Shown here: piece by piece, positions 44,186 to 52,165 of the stretch
Layout: every line of letters starts with the position of its first letter
Position numbering within the stretch: position 1 is the stretch's first letter
From: Actinobacteria bacterium UBA4426
GTDB taxonomy: Bacteria; Actinomycetota; Actinomycetes; S36-B12
Length of the DNA stretch: 55,165 bases
Direction: 5' to 3'
Assembly (NCBI GenBank): GCA_002390705.1
Contig: DGQA01000016.1
Coordinates: 114,595 to 169,759, forward strand
Position numbers and translations under genes: made by a program
Notes under the pieces: model-generated
What the model was told of the DNA's origin: nothing
Database searches by the model: none
What the model saw: the letters and a program-made list of their open reading frames with translations, nothing else

Positions 44186-45592
44186 CTAAGCCTCCGCTAA
44201 ATCTGTTGGCGCGCTCAAAGTTCCTCGGACGGCTGTCGCCGCAGCTACCTCCGGCGAAACCAAGTGCGTGCGGCCACCGGGACCTTGGCGTCCTTCAAAG
44301 TTACGATTTGAGGTCGAGGCGCTTCGTTCACCCGGGGCTAATTTATCCGGGTTCATGGCCAAACACATTGAGCAACCCGCTCCACGCCACTCGGCCCCCG
44401 CTTCAAGGAATATTTGGTCAAGGCCTTCCGATTCAGCCTCTATGCGTACACGAGTTGACCCCGGAACTACCAATAACCGCACACCGTCAGCCACTTTCCG
44501 GTTCTTGATAACCAGTGCTGCTGCCCGCAGGTCTTCGATCCGCCCGTTTGTGCACGAACCAAGAAATACGGTGTCAATGGCGATCTCCTTGAGCGGTTGA
44601 CCCGGCCGAAGGTCCATGTACGCTAATGCGTTTTCGATGGCCGCTCGTTCTACCGGATCAGAGACCGCTTTTGGGTCGGGCACTACCTGATCAAGGGGCA
44701 ACCCTTGTCCCGGGTTCGTTCCCCAGGTAACAAAGGGCCGCAATGTGGACGCCTCAATTGCGATCTCTCGATCAAACTGTGCGTCCGGATCGGTATTGAG
44801 GGTTTCCCAATACGAAACTGCGGACTCCCAGTCTTTGCCGCAGGGCGCATGTGGCTTTCCCTTAATGTAATCAAAAGTCGTACTGTCCGGGGCAATCATT
44901 CCGGCGCGGGCACCAGCCTCAATCGACATATTGCAGATCGTCATGCGGCCTTCCATTGACAGCGCCCTGATCGCTGAACCTCTATATTCTAAAACGTAGC
45001 CTTGGCCCCCGCTTGTACCAATTTGAGCGATCACGGCAAGGATAATGTCTTTTGCGGCAACTCCTTCGGGGAGCGCGCCTTCTACATTGATCGCCATAGT
45101 CTTAAATGGTTTCAGCGGCAACGACTGGGTCGCCATTACATGCTCGACTTCGCTCGTCCCGATTCCAAAAGCCAGCGCACCGAATGCGCCATGGGTACTT
45201 GTATGAGAATCTCCACACACAATGGTCATGCCTGGCTGCGTCAATCCCATCTGTGGCCCAACAACGTGCACAATTCCTTGCTCCACATCACCAAGGGGAA
45301 ATAGCGTGACTCCGAATTCCTTGCAGTTCTCGCGAAGTGTTTCTACTTGGATCCGGGAAACTGGATCCGCAATCGGTTTGTCAACATCAACCGTGGGAAT
45401 ATTGTGGTCTTCGGTTGCCACCGTCAGATCAGGCCTGCGCAGTGGCCTACCTGCTGCCCGTAAACCATCAAATGCCTGCGGGCTGGTGACTTCGTGGATG
45501 AGGTGCAGATCAATGTAGAGCAAATCGGGAAGGCCTTCACCTTCGTGAATAATGTGGTCGGACCACACCTTTTCTGCCAACGTACGACCCAT
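44186..45592 (-). CDS. leuC: 3-isopropylmalate dehydratase large subunit
   Basis: 468 residues. Aconitase-type catalytic subunit. The [4Fe-4S] cluster cysteines are in FLGSCTNGR and in GCSMCLAMNPDKL; GDSHTSTHGAFGALAFGIG is the conserved substrate segment. Shine-Dalgarno GGGAG six bases before ATG 45592. The 88-base spacer after tRNA-Glu holds a hairpin and a short repeat ORF (separate entries). No clear promoter is seen, so transcription may come through the tRNA genes. Confidence 0.95.
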   Translation of the reverse strand: MGRTLAEKVWSDHIIHEGEGLPDLLYIDLHLIHEVTSPQAFDGLRAAGRPLRRPDLTVATEDHNIPTVDVDKPIADPVSRIQVETLRENCKEFGVTLFPLGDVEQGIVHVVGPQMGLTQPGMTIVCGDSHTSTHGAFGALAFGIGTSEVEHVMATQSLPLKPFKTMAINVEGALPEGVAAKDIILAVIAQIGTSGGQGYVLEYRGSAIRALSMEGRMTICNMSIEAGARAGMIAPDSTTFDYIKGKPHAPCGKDWESAVSYWETLNTDPDAQFDREIAIEASTLRPFVTWGTNPGQGLPLDQVVPDPKAVSDPVERAAIENALAYMDLRPGQPLKEIAIDTVFLGSCTNGRIEDLRAAALVIKNRKVADGVRLLVVPGSTRVRIEAESEGLDQIFLEAGAEWRGAGCSMCLAMNPDKLAPGERSASTSNRNFEGRQGPGGRTHLVSPEVAAATAVRGTLSAPTDLAEA

Positions 45593-45607
45593 CTCGCACT
45601 CCCATCC

Positions 45608-45646
45608 TCACGACGCCCTCATTACTGCCCTCATTACTGCCCTCAT
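45608..45646 (-). CDS. Candidate 12-codon leader ORF of three repeats upstream of leuC
   Basis: Minus-strand ATG 45646 to TGA 45610-45608 encodes MRAVMRAVMRAS. It is built from the 12-bp direct repeat GCCCTCATTACT (plus-strand copies 45615-45626 and 45627-45638, third diverged copy 45639-45650). The stop lies 15 bases before the leuC ATG. There is no Shine-Dalgarno, so translation is unproven; it may be only a tandem repeat. Confidence 0.25.
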   Translation of the reverse strand: MRAVMRAVMRAS

Positions 45647-45649
45647 AGC

Positions 45650-45673
45650 GGGGGAATCCACTTGGACTCCCCC
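45650..45673 (-). terminator. Hairpin after tRNA-Glu
   Basis: GGGGGA/TCCCCC and TCC/GGA paired arms around a four-base loop with one A-C mismatch, starting eight bases after the tRNA-Glu 3' end. No T-run follows. It may end the tRNA-Glu transcript partially or help process it before leuC. Confidence 0.4.
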
Positions 45674-45680
45674 ACCCTTG

Positions 45681-45753
45681 TAGCCCCGACGGGATTCGAA
45701 CCCGCGCTACCGCCTTGAGAGGGCGGCGTGCTAGGCCACTACACAACGGGGCC
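45681..45753 (-). tRNA. tRNA-Glu (anticodon CTC)
   Basis: 73 bases on the minus strand, 5' end 45753. Acceptor GGCCCCG pairs with CGGGGCT, with A as discriminator; anticodon stem CCGCC/GGCGG encloses CTCTCAA, giving CTC; T-arm GGTTCGAATCC. CCA is not encoded. Next to tRNA-Gln and gltX. Confidence 0.95.
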
Positions 45754-45756
45754 ATG

Positions 45757-45781
45757 AAAAAAATCGCGTCTACACGCGATT
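45757..45781 (-). terminator. Intrinsic terminator of tRNA-Gln
   Basis: Minus-strand perfect 8-bp hairpin (arms 45774-45781 and 45762-45769, loop 45770-45773) followed by seven T residues (45763-45757). It begins three bases after the tRNA-Gln 3' end, and its T-run ends three bases before the tRNA-Glu 5' end. Confidence 0.85.
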
Positions 45782-45783
45782 CG

Positions 45784-45855
45784 CTGGGGTACCAGGACTC
45801 GAACCTAGACTAACTGAATCAGAATCAGTTGGGCTGCCAATTACCCCATACCCCA
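45784..45855 (-). tRNA. tRNA-Gln (anticodon CTG)
   Basis: 72 bases on the minus strand, 5' end 45855. Acceptor TGGGGTA/TACCCCA with discriminator G73, a Gln identity element; anticodon stem ACTGA/TCAGT encloses TTCTGAT, giving CTG; T-arm GGTTCGAGTCC. CCA is not encoded. Starts 33 bases after gltX. Confidence 0.95.
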
Positions 45856-45868
45856 CGGGTGCCGCAAC

Positions 45869-45874
45869 AGTCTA
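45869..45874 (-). promoter_or_regulatory. -10 box of tRNA-Gln
   Basis: Minus-strand TAGACT ends 13 bases before the tRNA 5' end, allowing a seven-base 5' leader for RNase P. It lies in the short gap between gltX and the tRNA. Confidence 0.45.
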
Positions 45875-45888
45875 TCGTTGGCGTGAAA

Positions 45889-47373
45889 TCACTCGCTCAA
45901 AGGTCTGCCCACAGCCTGCGCCGTAGCGTTTTCAATCCGCAGCAGCGACTCTGCTTTACCTAAGATTTCCATTGATTCAAAGAGGGGCGGCGAGATTTTT
46001 CGCCCGCAAATTGCTGTGCGAACCGGCCCAAAAGCCAGCTTGGGCTTGAGCGAGAGTCCATCCACCAGCGACTCCCGCAAAGCGGCCTGAATCGTAACAG
46101 CATTCCACGATGGCAATTTTTCAAGTATCGTTCTCGCCATTTGAAGGACCTGAGCCGACTCAGATGTCCATAAATCGGGATCAATGTCTAACTGGCCAGC
46201 TGTCGTAAACAGAAACGCGATCAATTCCGGAGCTGCGCCTAAAGTATCGAGTCTTTCTTGAATTAGCGGGATTACCTGCACCAATCGATCTCGTTCTTCT
46301 GATGTGATTGGAATTGAACATACCCCCGCTGACTCTAAAAATGGAACCAGTCGCTCGAGTAGATCAGTCGGCTCTAAATAACGGATCCAGTCCCCGTTAA
46401 TTGAGGTGCACTTTTTAAGATCAAATCTTGCAGGGTTCGGGTTCACACGTTCCACGGTAAACGCTTGAGTCAATTCTTCGGGAGAAAAAAACTCAAGATC
46501 GTTGCCCATGGACCAACCCAGAAGCGCTAAGTAATTAAGCAGTGCTTCTGGCAGGTAACCCTTTGTCCGGTACATGGCCAGTGACGATTCCGGATCCCGT
46601 TTTGACAGCTTCTTGTTACCTTCACCCATCACGTAAGGTAAATGACCGTACGCCGGCGTTTCTTCGGCGACACCAACAGCCTTGAGCCCCTCGAATAAGG
46701 CCAGCTGCCTCGGAGTCGAGGAAAGGAGATCTTCTCCTCGCAGCACATGTGTGATTCGCATCATCGCATCATCGACCGGATTTACCAAGGTGTACAGCGG
46801 ATCTCCATTTGCCCTGACCAAAACAAAATCGGGGACGTGCTCCGCTTGGAAACTCAAATCACCGCGGACCAAATCGTTCCACGTAAAGTCAGAGCCAGGC
46901 ATTCGATAGCGGACTACCGGCTGGCGGCCTTCCGCCACAAATATTTCGACCTGCTCCCGGCTTAACTCTCGGCAAGTCCCGTCATAACCAGGGGTGCGTT
47001 TCTGCGCCGCCGCGATTTCGCGCTTAGCATCAAGTTCGTCGGCACTGCAGTAGCACCGGTAGGCAAACCCAGATTCAATCAGCCTGTGAACAACATCGGC
47101 GTAAATCTCCATCCGCTCGGATTGGCGATACGGTCCATAAGCACCCCCGACCTCGGGCCCCTCGTCCCAATCCAATCCCAGCCAACGCATGCTCTCCACC
47201 AACGCTTCATAGGAATCTTGGGAGTCACGCGCGGCATCAGTGTCCTCGATTCGAAAAACGAAGGTAGCACCCACATGGCGAGCGAATGCCCAATTAAAAA
47301 GTGCAGTTCTGATCATGCCCACGTGCGGATTTCCCGTAGGCGACGGACAAAAACGAACTCGAATGTCACTCAT
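45889..47373 (-). CDS. gltX: Glutamyl-tRNA synthetase
   Basis: 494 residues. Class I synthetase charging tRNA-Glu, and in bacteria lacking GlnRS also tRNA-Gln before GatCAB amidation. HIGH motif appears as HVGM at 17-20 in CPSPTGNPHVGMIRTALFNW; KMSKS-type motif is KKLSKRDPE near residue 250. C-terminal anticodon-binding domain is present. The neighbouring tRNA-Gln and tRNA-Glu genes suit a role in charging both. ATG overlaps the upstream hydrolase stop (TAATG). Confidence 0.95.
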   Translation of the reverse strand: MSDIRVRFCPSPTGNPHVGMIRTALFNWAFARHVGATFVFRIEDTDAARDSQDSYEALVESMRWLGLDWDEGPEVGGAYGPYRQSERMEIYADVVHRLIESGFAYRCYCSADELDAKREIAAAQKRTPGYDGTCRELSREQVEIFVAEGRQPVVRYRMPGSDFTWNDLVRGDLSFQAEHVPDFVLVRANGDPLYTLVNPVDDAMMRITHVLRGEDLLSSTPRQLALFEGLKAVGVAEETPAYGHLPYVMGEGNKKLSKRDPESSLAMYRTKGYLPEALLNYLALLGWSMGNDLEFFSPEELTQAFTVERVNPNPARFDLKKCTSINGDWIRYLEPTDLLERLVPFLESAGVCSIPITSEERDRLVQVIPLIQERLDTLGAAPELIAFLFTTAGQLDIDPDLWTSESAQVLQMARTILEKLPSWNAVTIQAALRESLVDGLSLKPKLAFGPVRTAICGRKISPPLFESMEILGKAESLLRIENATAQAVGRPLSE

Positions 47374-48161
47374 TAGGCACGCTGCACCGTGTTGACCAAG
47401 CTCCCAATACCCTCAATTGCGACTTCGACTTCATCTCCGGAAACAATTGGCCCCACACCGGCGGGGGTTCCGGTCAGGATTACATCTCCCGGCAGCAGGG
47501 TCATTTGGTGACTGACAAAACTCACAAGGTCGACAGCCGAAAAAATCATGTTCTTCGTGTTGCCCGACTGACGAAGATCGTCACCCACATAGGTCGTGAC
47601 CGCGAGGTCGCTGGGATCAAGATCGGTTTCAATCCAAGGACCCAGTGGACAAAATGTGTCAAACCCTTTCGCCCTGCTCCATTGACCGTCTGACTCTTGC
47701 ACGTCACGAGCGCTCACGTCATTTGCACAGGTGAAACCCAAAATTACTTCCGAGACCCGGTCACGGGGCACGTCCTTACAGAACCTACCGATCACCACCG
47801 CCAGCTCCGCTTCGTGGTGAACCATGGAGGACTGATTCGGAAGCGTGATCACTTCACCTGGGCCAATTACCGCTGTACTTGGCTTGAGGAACATAAGTGG
47901 CTCCACAGGTAGTTCACTTTTCATTTCAGCCGCATGATCCGCGTAATTCTTACCGATGCCAATAATCTTGCTGGGTAAGATCGGGGCCAACAGCTTCACC
48001 GCTGACGCGGCGATCACGCGACCATCAGGATCAGGCTCACCGAAGGGGTGACCCGTCAGAATTGCAATAATTGAACCGTCTGTGATTTCTCCTTGATCAT
48101 CAAGGTTGTCAAGGACCCCAAAACTTACTTCTTCGCCATGTGAAAATCGACAAATGCGCAC
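47373..48161 (-). CDS. Fumarylacetoacetate hydrolase (FAH) family protein
   Basis: 262 residues from GTG 48161. FAH-fold proteins are metal-dependent hydrolases, isomerases or decarboxylases of 2-oxo acids; the substrate here is unknown. Metal ligands: HHEAELAVVIG (E and E), and ANDVSARDVQ (D). KIIGIGKNYADHAAE and LKPSTAVIGPGE are typical; the C-terminal ILTGTPAGVG closes the site. TAGTGT lies six bases before GTG 48161, favouring it over TTG 48167. In many actinobacteria this gene precedes gltX, as here. Confidence 0.88.
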   Translation of the reverse strand: MRICRFSHGEEVSFGVLDNLDDQGEITDGSIIAILTGHPFGEPDPDGRVIAASAVKLLAPILPSKIIGIGKNYADHAAEMKSELPVEPLMFLKPSTAVIGPGEVITLPNQSSMVHHEAELAVVIGRFCKDVPRDRVSEVILGFTCANDVSARDVQESDGQWSRAKGFDTFCPLGPWIETDLDPSDLAVTTYVGDDLRQSGNTKNMIFSAVDLVSFVSHQMTLLPGDVILTGTPAGVGPIVSGDEVEVAIEGIGSLVNTVQRA

Positions 48162-48167
48162 ATGCAA

Positions 48168-48173
48168 ACACTA
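48168..48173 (-). promoter_or_regulatory. -10 box of the FAH-family gene, leaderless type
   Basis: Minus-strand TAGTGT (TANNNT) ends six bases before GTG 48161. It may also drive gltX downstream. Confidence 0.55.
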
Positions 48174-48194
48174 CCGGCTCTCGCCAGTCGCATG

Positions 48195-49766
48195 TCACCC
48201 ACTGCCTCGCACTAGTCCGTAATGAACGGCATCGTCAAGTGCTTGCCAGGATGCAGCGATAACGTTCTCATGGACGCCGATTGTGGTCCACTCACGTTCG
48301 CCATCGGTGGTTTCAAGTAGAACGCGTGTAATGGCACCGGTGCCCTTGATTCCTTCAAGAATTCGAACCTTATAGTCGGTTAGCTCAAGTCTGCCCAACT
48401 CAGGAAATAATTGTGAAATAGCATTACGCAGAGCATTGTCTAGAGCGTTTACCGGGCCATTTCCTTCACCCGTCGACACTAGCCGCTCACCATTTGCATT
48501 TACTTTGACCGTGGCTTCGCTGACAACTTTTCCGTCTTCTCGCTGCTCGACAATTGTTCGCCATGACTCGACTGCGAATTTGCGTTCAGCCCCCTGCTGT
48601 TCACGCACAAGTAGCTCAAATGAAGCGTCAGCCGCCTCGAAAGACCAGCCCTGTGCTTCCAAGTCTTTCACTCGATTAACAACTGCTGAAACCACTTCAG
48701 GAGTTCTGCCTAGATCGAGCCCGAGTTCCTTTCCCTTAAGTTCGACAGATGCCCGACCGGCCATCTCAGTGACCAGCACTCGTTGGATATTGCCAACGCT
48801 CTCGGGATCAATATGGTTGTACAAATTCGCATTAATTTTTAGTGCACTGGCATGTAAGCCAGCCTTATGCGCGAATGAAGAAACTCCCGCATATGCCTGG
48901 TGTGTGTCTGGTGTAATATTTGCTATCTCCGCGATCGCGTGCGAAACCCGGTATGTCTCAGACAATGACTCCGCCGCGATGCAATTGATGCCCATCTTTA
49001 ATTGCAGATTGGCCACCACCGCGAACAGGTCGGCATTTCCTGTCCGTTCCCCATAACCATTCGCAGTGCACTGCACATGTGTTACTCCTGCCTCAACTGC
49101 CGCCAACGTATTAGCAACCGCGCACGCTGTGTCGTCTTGACAATGTATTCCAAGTCTCGCACCTGAACGCAGACCAACTTCGCCAATGATTCTTTCAATT
49201 CCAGTGGGCAACATTCCACCGTTGGTATCACACAGCACTGCCACAGATGCGCCCGCTTCGTAAGCAGCATTAACTACTGAAACTGCGTAATCAGGATCCG
49301 TTTTATGTCCATCAAAGAAATGTTCCAAGTCCACAAAGACCCGTCGGCCCTGTGACACTAAATAACTGACCGTCTCTGACACCATGTCCAAGTTTTCCGC
49401 ACCCGTCGTCTTCAACGCCTGTCTAACATGACGAAGATCAGATTTTGCTACCAACGTAATGACGGGCGCTTCACTGTCAATAAGGGCCTGAACCTGAGCG
49501 TCTTGTTCTACTTTCACTCCCGCTTTGCGGGTCGCGCCGAATGCGACAAGTTGGGCATTTTGAAATGGCGTAGCCCGAGCCTTTTCGAAGAATTCAGTGT
49601 CTTTGGGCATTGCTCCTGGCCAACCACCTTCGATGAAATCGACACCATATTCATCGAGTAGGCGAGCAACTGCAAGCTTGTCATTGACTGAATAGGAGAT
49701 CCCCTCCCTTTGAGCCCCGTCGCGCAGAGTGGTGTCGTAGACGTGAAAGGCATCGCTCTTAGTCAT
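48195..49766 (-). CDS. cimA: Citramalate synthase (CimA)
   Basis: 523 residues from ATG 49766 with GGAG seven bases upstream. Condenses pyruvate and acetyl-CoA to (R)-citramalate, the threonine-independent entry to isoleucine. DRE-TIM barrel: YDTTLRDGAQREGISYSVNDK start and LGIHCQDDTACAVANTLAAVEAG metal-binding His segment; C-terminal LeuA-type allosteric dimer domain. The GAQREG motif and length fit the CimA branch (often annotated homocitrate/isopropylmalate synthase family) rather than LeuA. LeuCD and LeuB nearby can complete the pathway. Its 5' UTR carries tandem hairpins with a T-run. Confidence 0.88.
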   Translation of the reverse strand: MTKSDAFHVYDTTLRDGAQREGISYSVNDKLAVARLLDEYGVDFIEGGWPGAMPKDTEFFEKARATPFQNAQLVAFGATRKAGVKVEQDAQVQALIDSEAPVITLVAKSDLRHVRQALKTTGAENLDMVSETVSYLVSQGRRVFVDLEHFFDGHKTDPDYAVSVVNAAYEAGASVAVLCDTNGGMLPTGIERIIGEVGLRSGARLGIHCQDDTACAVANTLAAVEAGVTHVQCTANGYGERTGNADLFAVVANLQLKMGINCIAAESLSETYRVSHAIAEIANITPDTHQAYAGVSSFAHKAGLHASALKINANLYNHIDPESVGNIQRVLVTEMAGRASVELKGKELGLDLGRTPEVVSAVVNRVKDLEAQGWSFEAADASFELLVREQQGAERKFAVESWRTIVEQREDGKVVSEATVKVNANGERLVSTGEGNGPVNALDNALRNAISQLFPELGRLELTDYKVRILEGIKGTGAITRVLLETTDGEREWTTIGVHENVIAASWQALDDAVHYGLVRGSG

Positions 49767-49789
49767 TTCTGTACTCCATTCCGGGCATG

Positions 49790-49814
49790 AAAAAACCCTC
49801 CGCAATGCGAAGGG
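49790..49814 (-). terminator. Intrinsic terminator inside the cimA 5' UTR (attenuator candidate)
   Basis: Minus-strand stem CCCTTCGC/GCGGAGGG (arms 49807-49814 and 49796-49803, loop 49804-49806, one G-U) followed by six T residues (49795-49790), only 23 bases before the cimA ATG. That gap is too short for a promoter, so transcription of cimA must pass this element. It may terminate ilvE or control cimA. Confidence 0.8.
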
Positions 49815-49815
49815 C

Positions 49816-49836
49816 AGCGCGTCACATCGACGCGCT
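49816..49836 (-). promoter_or_regulatory. Second hairpin in the cimA leader
   Basis: Perfect 8-bp inverted repeat (arms 49829-49836 and 49816-49823, five-base loop) immediately upstream of the terminator stem. A possible -10, TTAGAT at 49842-49837, with TTGTGA 18 bases before it, would start transcription within this hairpin. Assignment is tentative. Confidence 0.45.
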
Positions 49837-49932
49837 ATCTAATCTTGATTCCGCTTCTTCTCACAAAGCCAGTCTGCCACACGTGCGCTCAAGTTTTCCA
49901 CACTTAGTCAAATAACCGTTCCGGCCTTGTTT

Positions 49933-51042
49933 TTAGCCAACGAGGGAGTGCATCCAGTTGTGTCGATCAGGGACTTCGCCAGACTGAATATCAAGTAGAG
50001 CATTGCGCAATGCCAGGGTAATCTCTCCAGTCGTGCCGCCATCCACCCCAAATGAACCATTGAGCCGACTTTTTACCTGGCCTACCGGTGTGATGACCGC
50101 CGCCGTTCCACAAGCAAAAACTTCGGTGATCTCGCCGCTTTCACACCCTGCCCTGAACTCTGCCACGGTAATTTCGCCTTCGTCCACCCGGATACCAAGG
50201 TCCAGAGCAACTGTCAGTAGAGATTCGCGCGTGATGCCTGGAAGGAGCGTCCCGGTCAACTTAGGAGTCATGACTCGAGCGCTATCCCCCGAACCATAGA
50301 CAAAATAAAGGTTCATGCCGCCCATTTCTTCAATTTTCTGACGGGAAATGGCGTCAAGCCACACCACTTGGTCACATCCGTGTGCAGCTGCCTCAGCTTG
50401 AGCAAGTAGCGACCCTGCATAATTCCCGGCGCACTTCGCTTCGCCCGTTCCACCCGGTGCAGCTCGCGCATAATCATCAGAGATCCATACCGAAACGGGG
50501 CTAATGCCCCCGGCGAAATACGCGCCCGCGGGGGAGGCAATCAAGAGATACTTGTAGGAATCTGCCGGCCGAACCCCGAGTCCAATTTCGGTCGAGATGA
50601 GAAACGGGCGCAGATACAGCGATCGCTCCCGGCCTCCGGGCACCCAATCTTGATCCTGTTCAACGAGCGCTTCGATACTTGCAACAAAAAGCTCTTCAGG
50701 GACTTCGGCCATAGCCAGTCGGCGAGCTGATCGCCCGAAACGCCTCGCGTTCTCAAATGGTCTAAAAGTTTTAATGCTTTCGTCTTCGTGACGATATGCC
50801 TTTAGCCCTTCAAAAATTGCTTGACCGTAGTGCATGAAATTGGTTGCCGGGTCCAGACTTAATGGACCATAGGGAATCAACTGCGCATCGTGCCAGCCCT
50901 TGTCAACCGTCCAATCCGCAGTCACCATGGAGTCGGTGAAATACTTACCAAATCCTGGATTCACCAGAATTTCCTCTCGCTCCGCCCGTGCCCGACGAGC
51001 CGCTCCTGCAGTCCGATTTTCGATCTCCCATAAACCCGACAT
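49933..51042 (-). CDS. ilvE: Branched-chain amino-acid aminotransferase
   Basis: 369 residues. PLP enzyme of fold type IV doing the last step of Val, Leu and Ile synthesis. NPGFGKYFTDSMVTADW start block, LDPATNFMHYGQAIFEGLKAYR, PLP-lysine segment GEAKCAGNYAGSLLAQAEA, and CDQVVWLDAISRQKIEEMGG. ATG 51042 lies one base after the leuB stop and has GGAAGG eight bases upstream, so leuB and ilvE form an operon. Confidence 0.94.
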   Translation of the reverse strand: MSGLWEIENRTAGAARRARAEREEILVNPGFGKYFTDSMVTADWTVDKGWHDAQLIPYGPLSLDPATNFMHYGQAIFEGLKAYRHEDESIKTFRPFENARRFGRSARRLAMAEVPEELFVASIEALVEQDQDWVPGGRERSLYLRPFLISTEIGLGVRPADSYKYLLIASPAGAYFAGGISPVSVWISDDYARAAPGGTGEAKCAGNYAGSLLAQAEAAAHGCDQVVWLDAISRQKIEEMGGMNLYFVYGSGDSARVMTPKLTGTLLPGITRESLLTVALDLGIRVDEGEITVAEFRAGCESGEITEVFACGTAAVITPVGQVKSRLNGSFGVDGGTTGEITLALRNALLDIQSGEVPDRHNWMHSLVG

Positions 51043-51043
51043 C

Positions 51044-52108
51044 TTAATTACCTTCCGCCACTTTCACGCTGGCACTGACGAGGGCCGCGCCTATTTGCGA
51101 TGTAGATCGCACGGAAGCACCTCGCTGGGCAAGATCTAAAGCGACGGCCCCTTCAACCCATTGCGATGCCTGGGACTCGCCGATGTGATCAAGTAACATG
51201 GCTAGCGATAGAACGGTGGCCGTCGGGTCTGCTTTTCCCTGGCCTGCAATATCGGGAGCGGATCCATGAACCGGCTCGAACATGCTGGGGTTATTGCGAC
51301 TGGGATCAATATTTCCACTTGCCGCCAAACCAATTCCGCCGCAGATAGCCGCACCAATATCAGTGAGGATGTCCCCAAAGAGGTTGTCCGTGACGACAAC
51401 ATCAAAACGCTCGGGGTTGGTTAAGAAGAACATGGCTGCGGCATCTACATGCAAGTATTCCGTGTCAATGTCTGGGAACTCCGCGGCAATCCGATTGAAG
51501 GTGCGTTGCCACAAACTACCGGCGAACACCAAGACATTGGTTTTATGCACGAGCGATACTTTCCCGCGTGGTCGCTTTGATGCTCGATTAAATGCGTCAC
51601 GCACAATTCGCTCCACACCAAAGGCCGTGTTCAGGCTCTCCTCTGTGGCAACTTCGTGTGCAGTTCCTTGCCGAAGGACACCTCCCGATCCCACATAAGG
51701 GCCTTCTGTGCCCTCTCGGCACACAATAAAATCAATGTCCTGCGACCCTTTGCCGGCTAAAGGACCCACCACTCCCGGATAGAGCTTGACCGGACGAAGG
51801 TTCACGTGGTGGTCCAAGATGAACCGCAATGGCAGCAACACCCCTCGTTCTAGGACCCCCGGGGGCACACTCGGATCACCGATCGCACCTAATAAAATGG
51901 CGTCGGCTCCCCTAAGTTCTTCGACGATGTACTCCGGCAGTAATTCACCCGTGGCTGTGTAGCGCCGAGCCCCCAAGTCATACTCGGTGGTTTCGAAAGT
52001 GAATCCGGCGGTAGGGGCGAGCGCCGAGAGCACCTTAACTGCCTCAGCCACCACCTCGGTTCCGATCCCGTCTCCAGGAATAAGCGCGATGGAATAGTTG
52101 CCCGTCAT
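51044..52108 (-). CDS. leuB: 3-isopropylmalate dehydrogenase
   Basis: 354 residues. NAD-dependent oxidative decarboxylation of 3-isopropylmalate (and of 3-methylmalate in the citramalate route). IALIPGDGIGTEVVAEAVKVL start, substrate segment LERGVLLPLRF, and metal/NAD signature VVTDNLFGDILTDIGAAICGG. ATG 52108 has no Shine-Dalgarno; TAATGT sits six bases upstream, so it is leaderless. Divergent from leuA. Confidence 0.95.
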   Translation of the reverse strand: MTGNYSIALIPGDGIGTEVVAEAVKVLSALAPTAGFTFETTEYDLGARRYTATGELLPEYIVEELRGADAILLGAIGDPSVPPGVLERGVLLPLRFILDHHVNLRPVKLYPGVVGPLAGKGSQDIDFIVCREGTEGPYVGSGGVLRQGTAHEVATEESLNTAFGVERIVRDAFNRASKRPRGKVSLVHKTNVLVFAGSLWQRTFNRIAAEFPDIDTEYLHVDAAAMFFLTNPERFDVVVTDNLFGDILTDIGAAICGGIGLAASGNIDPSRNNPSMFEPVHGSAPDIAGQGKADPTATVLSLAMLLDHIGESQASQWVEGAVALDLAQRGASVRSTSQIGAALVSASVKVAEGN

Positions 52109-52114
52109 GGGGGA

Positions 52115-52120
52115 ACATTA
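52115..52120 (-). promoter_or_regulatory. -10 box of leuB, leaderless type
   Basis: Minus-strand TAATGT (TANNNT) ends six bases before ATG 52108. It lies 30 bases from the plus-strand -10 of the leuA leader. Confidence 0.6.
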
Positions 52121-52150
52121 GTGGGTGCTCGCCAAGAAGACCATCGGTGC

Positions 52151-52156
52151 TAGACT
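52151..52156 (+). promoter_or_regulatory. -10 box of the leuA leader transcript
   Basis: TAGACT (TANNNT) lies nine bases before the ATG of the leucine-rich leader ORF, so the mRNA would begin only a few bases before that ATG. The same hexamer precedes tRNA-Gln. Confidence 0.5.
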
Positions 52157-52165
52157 TCGCGCACT

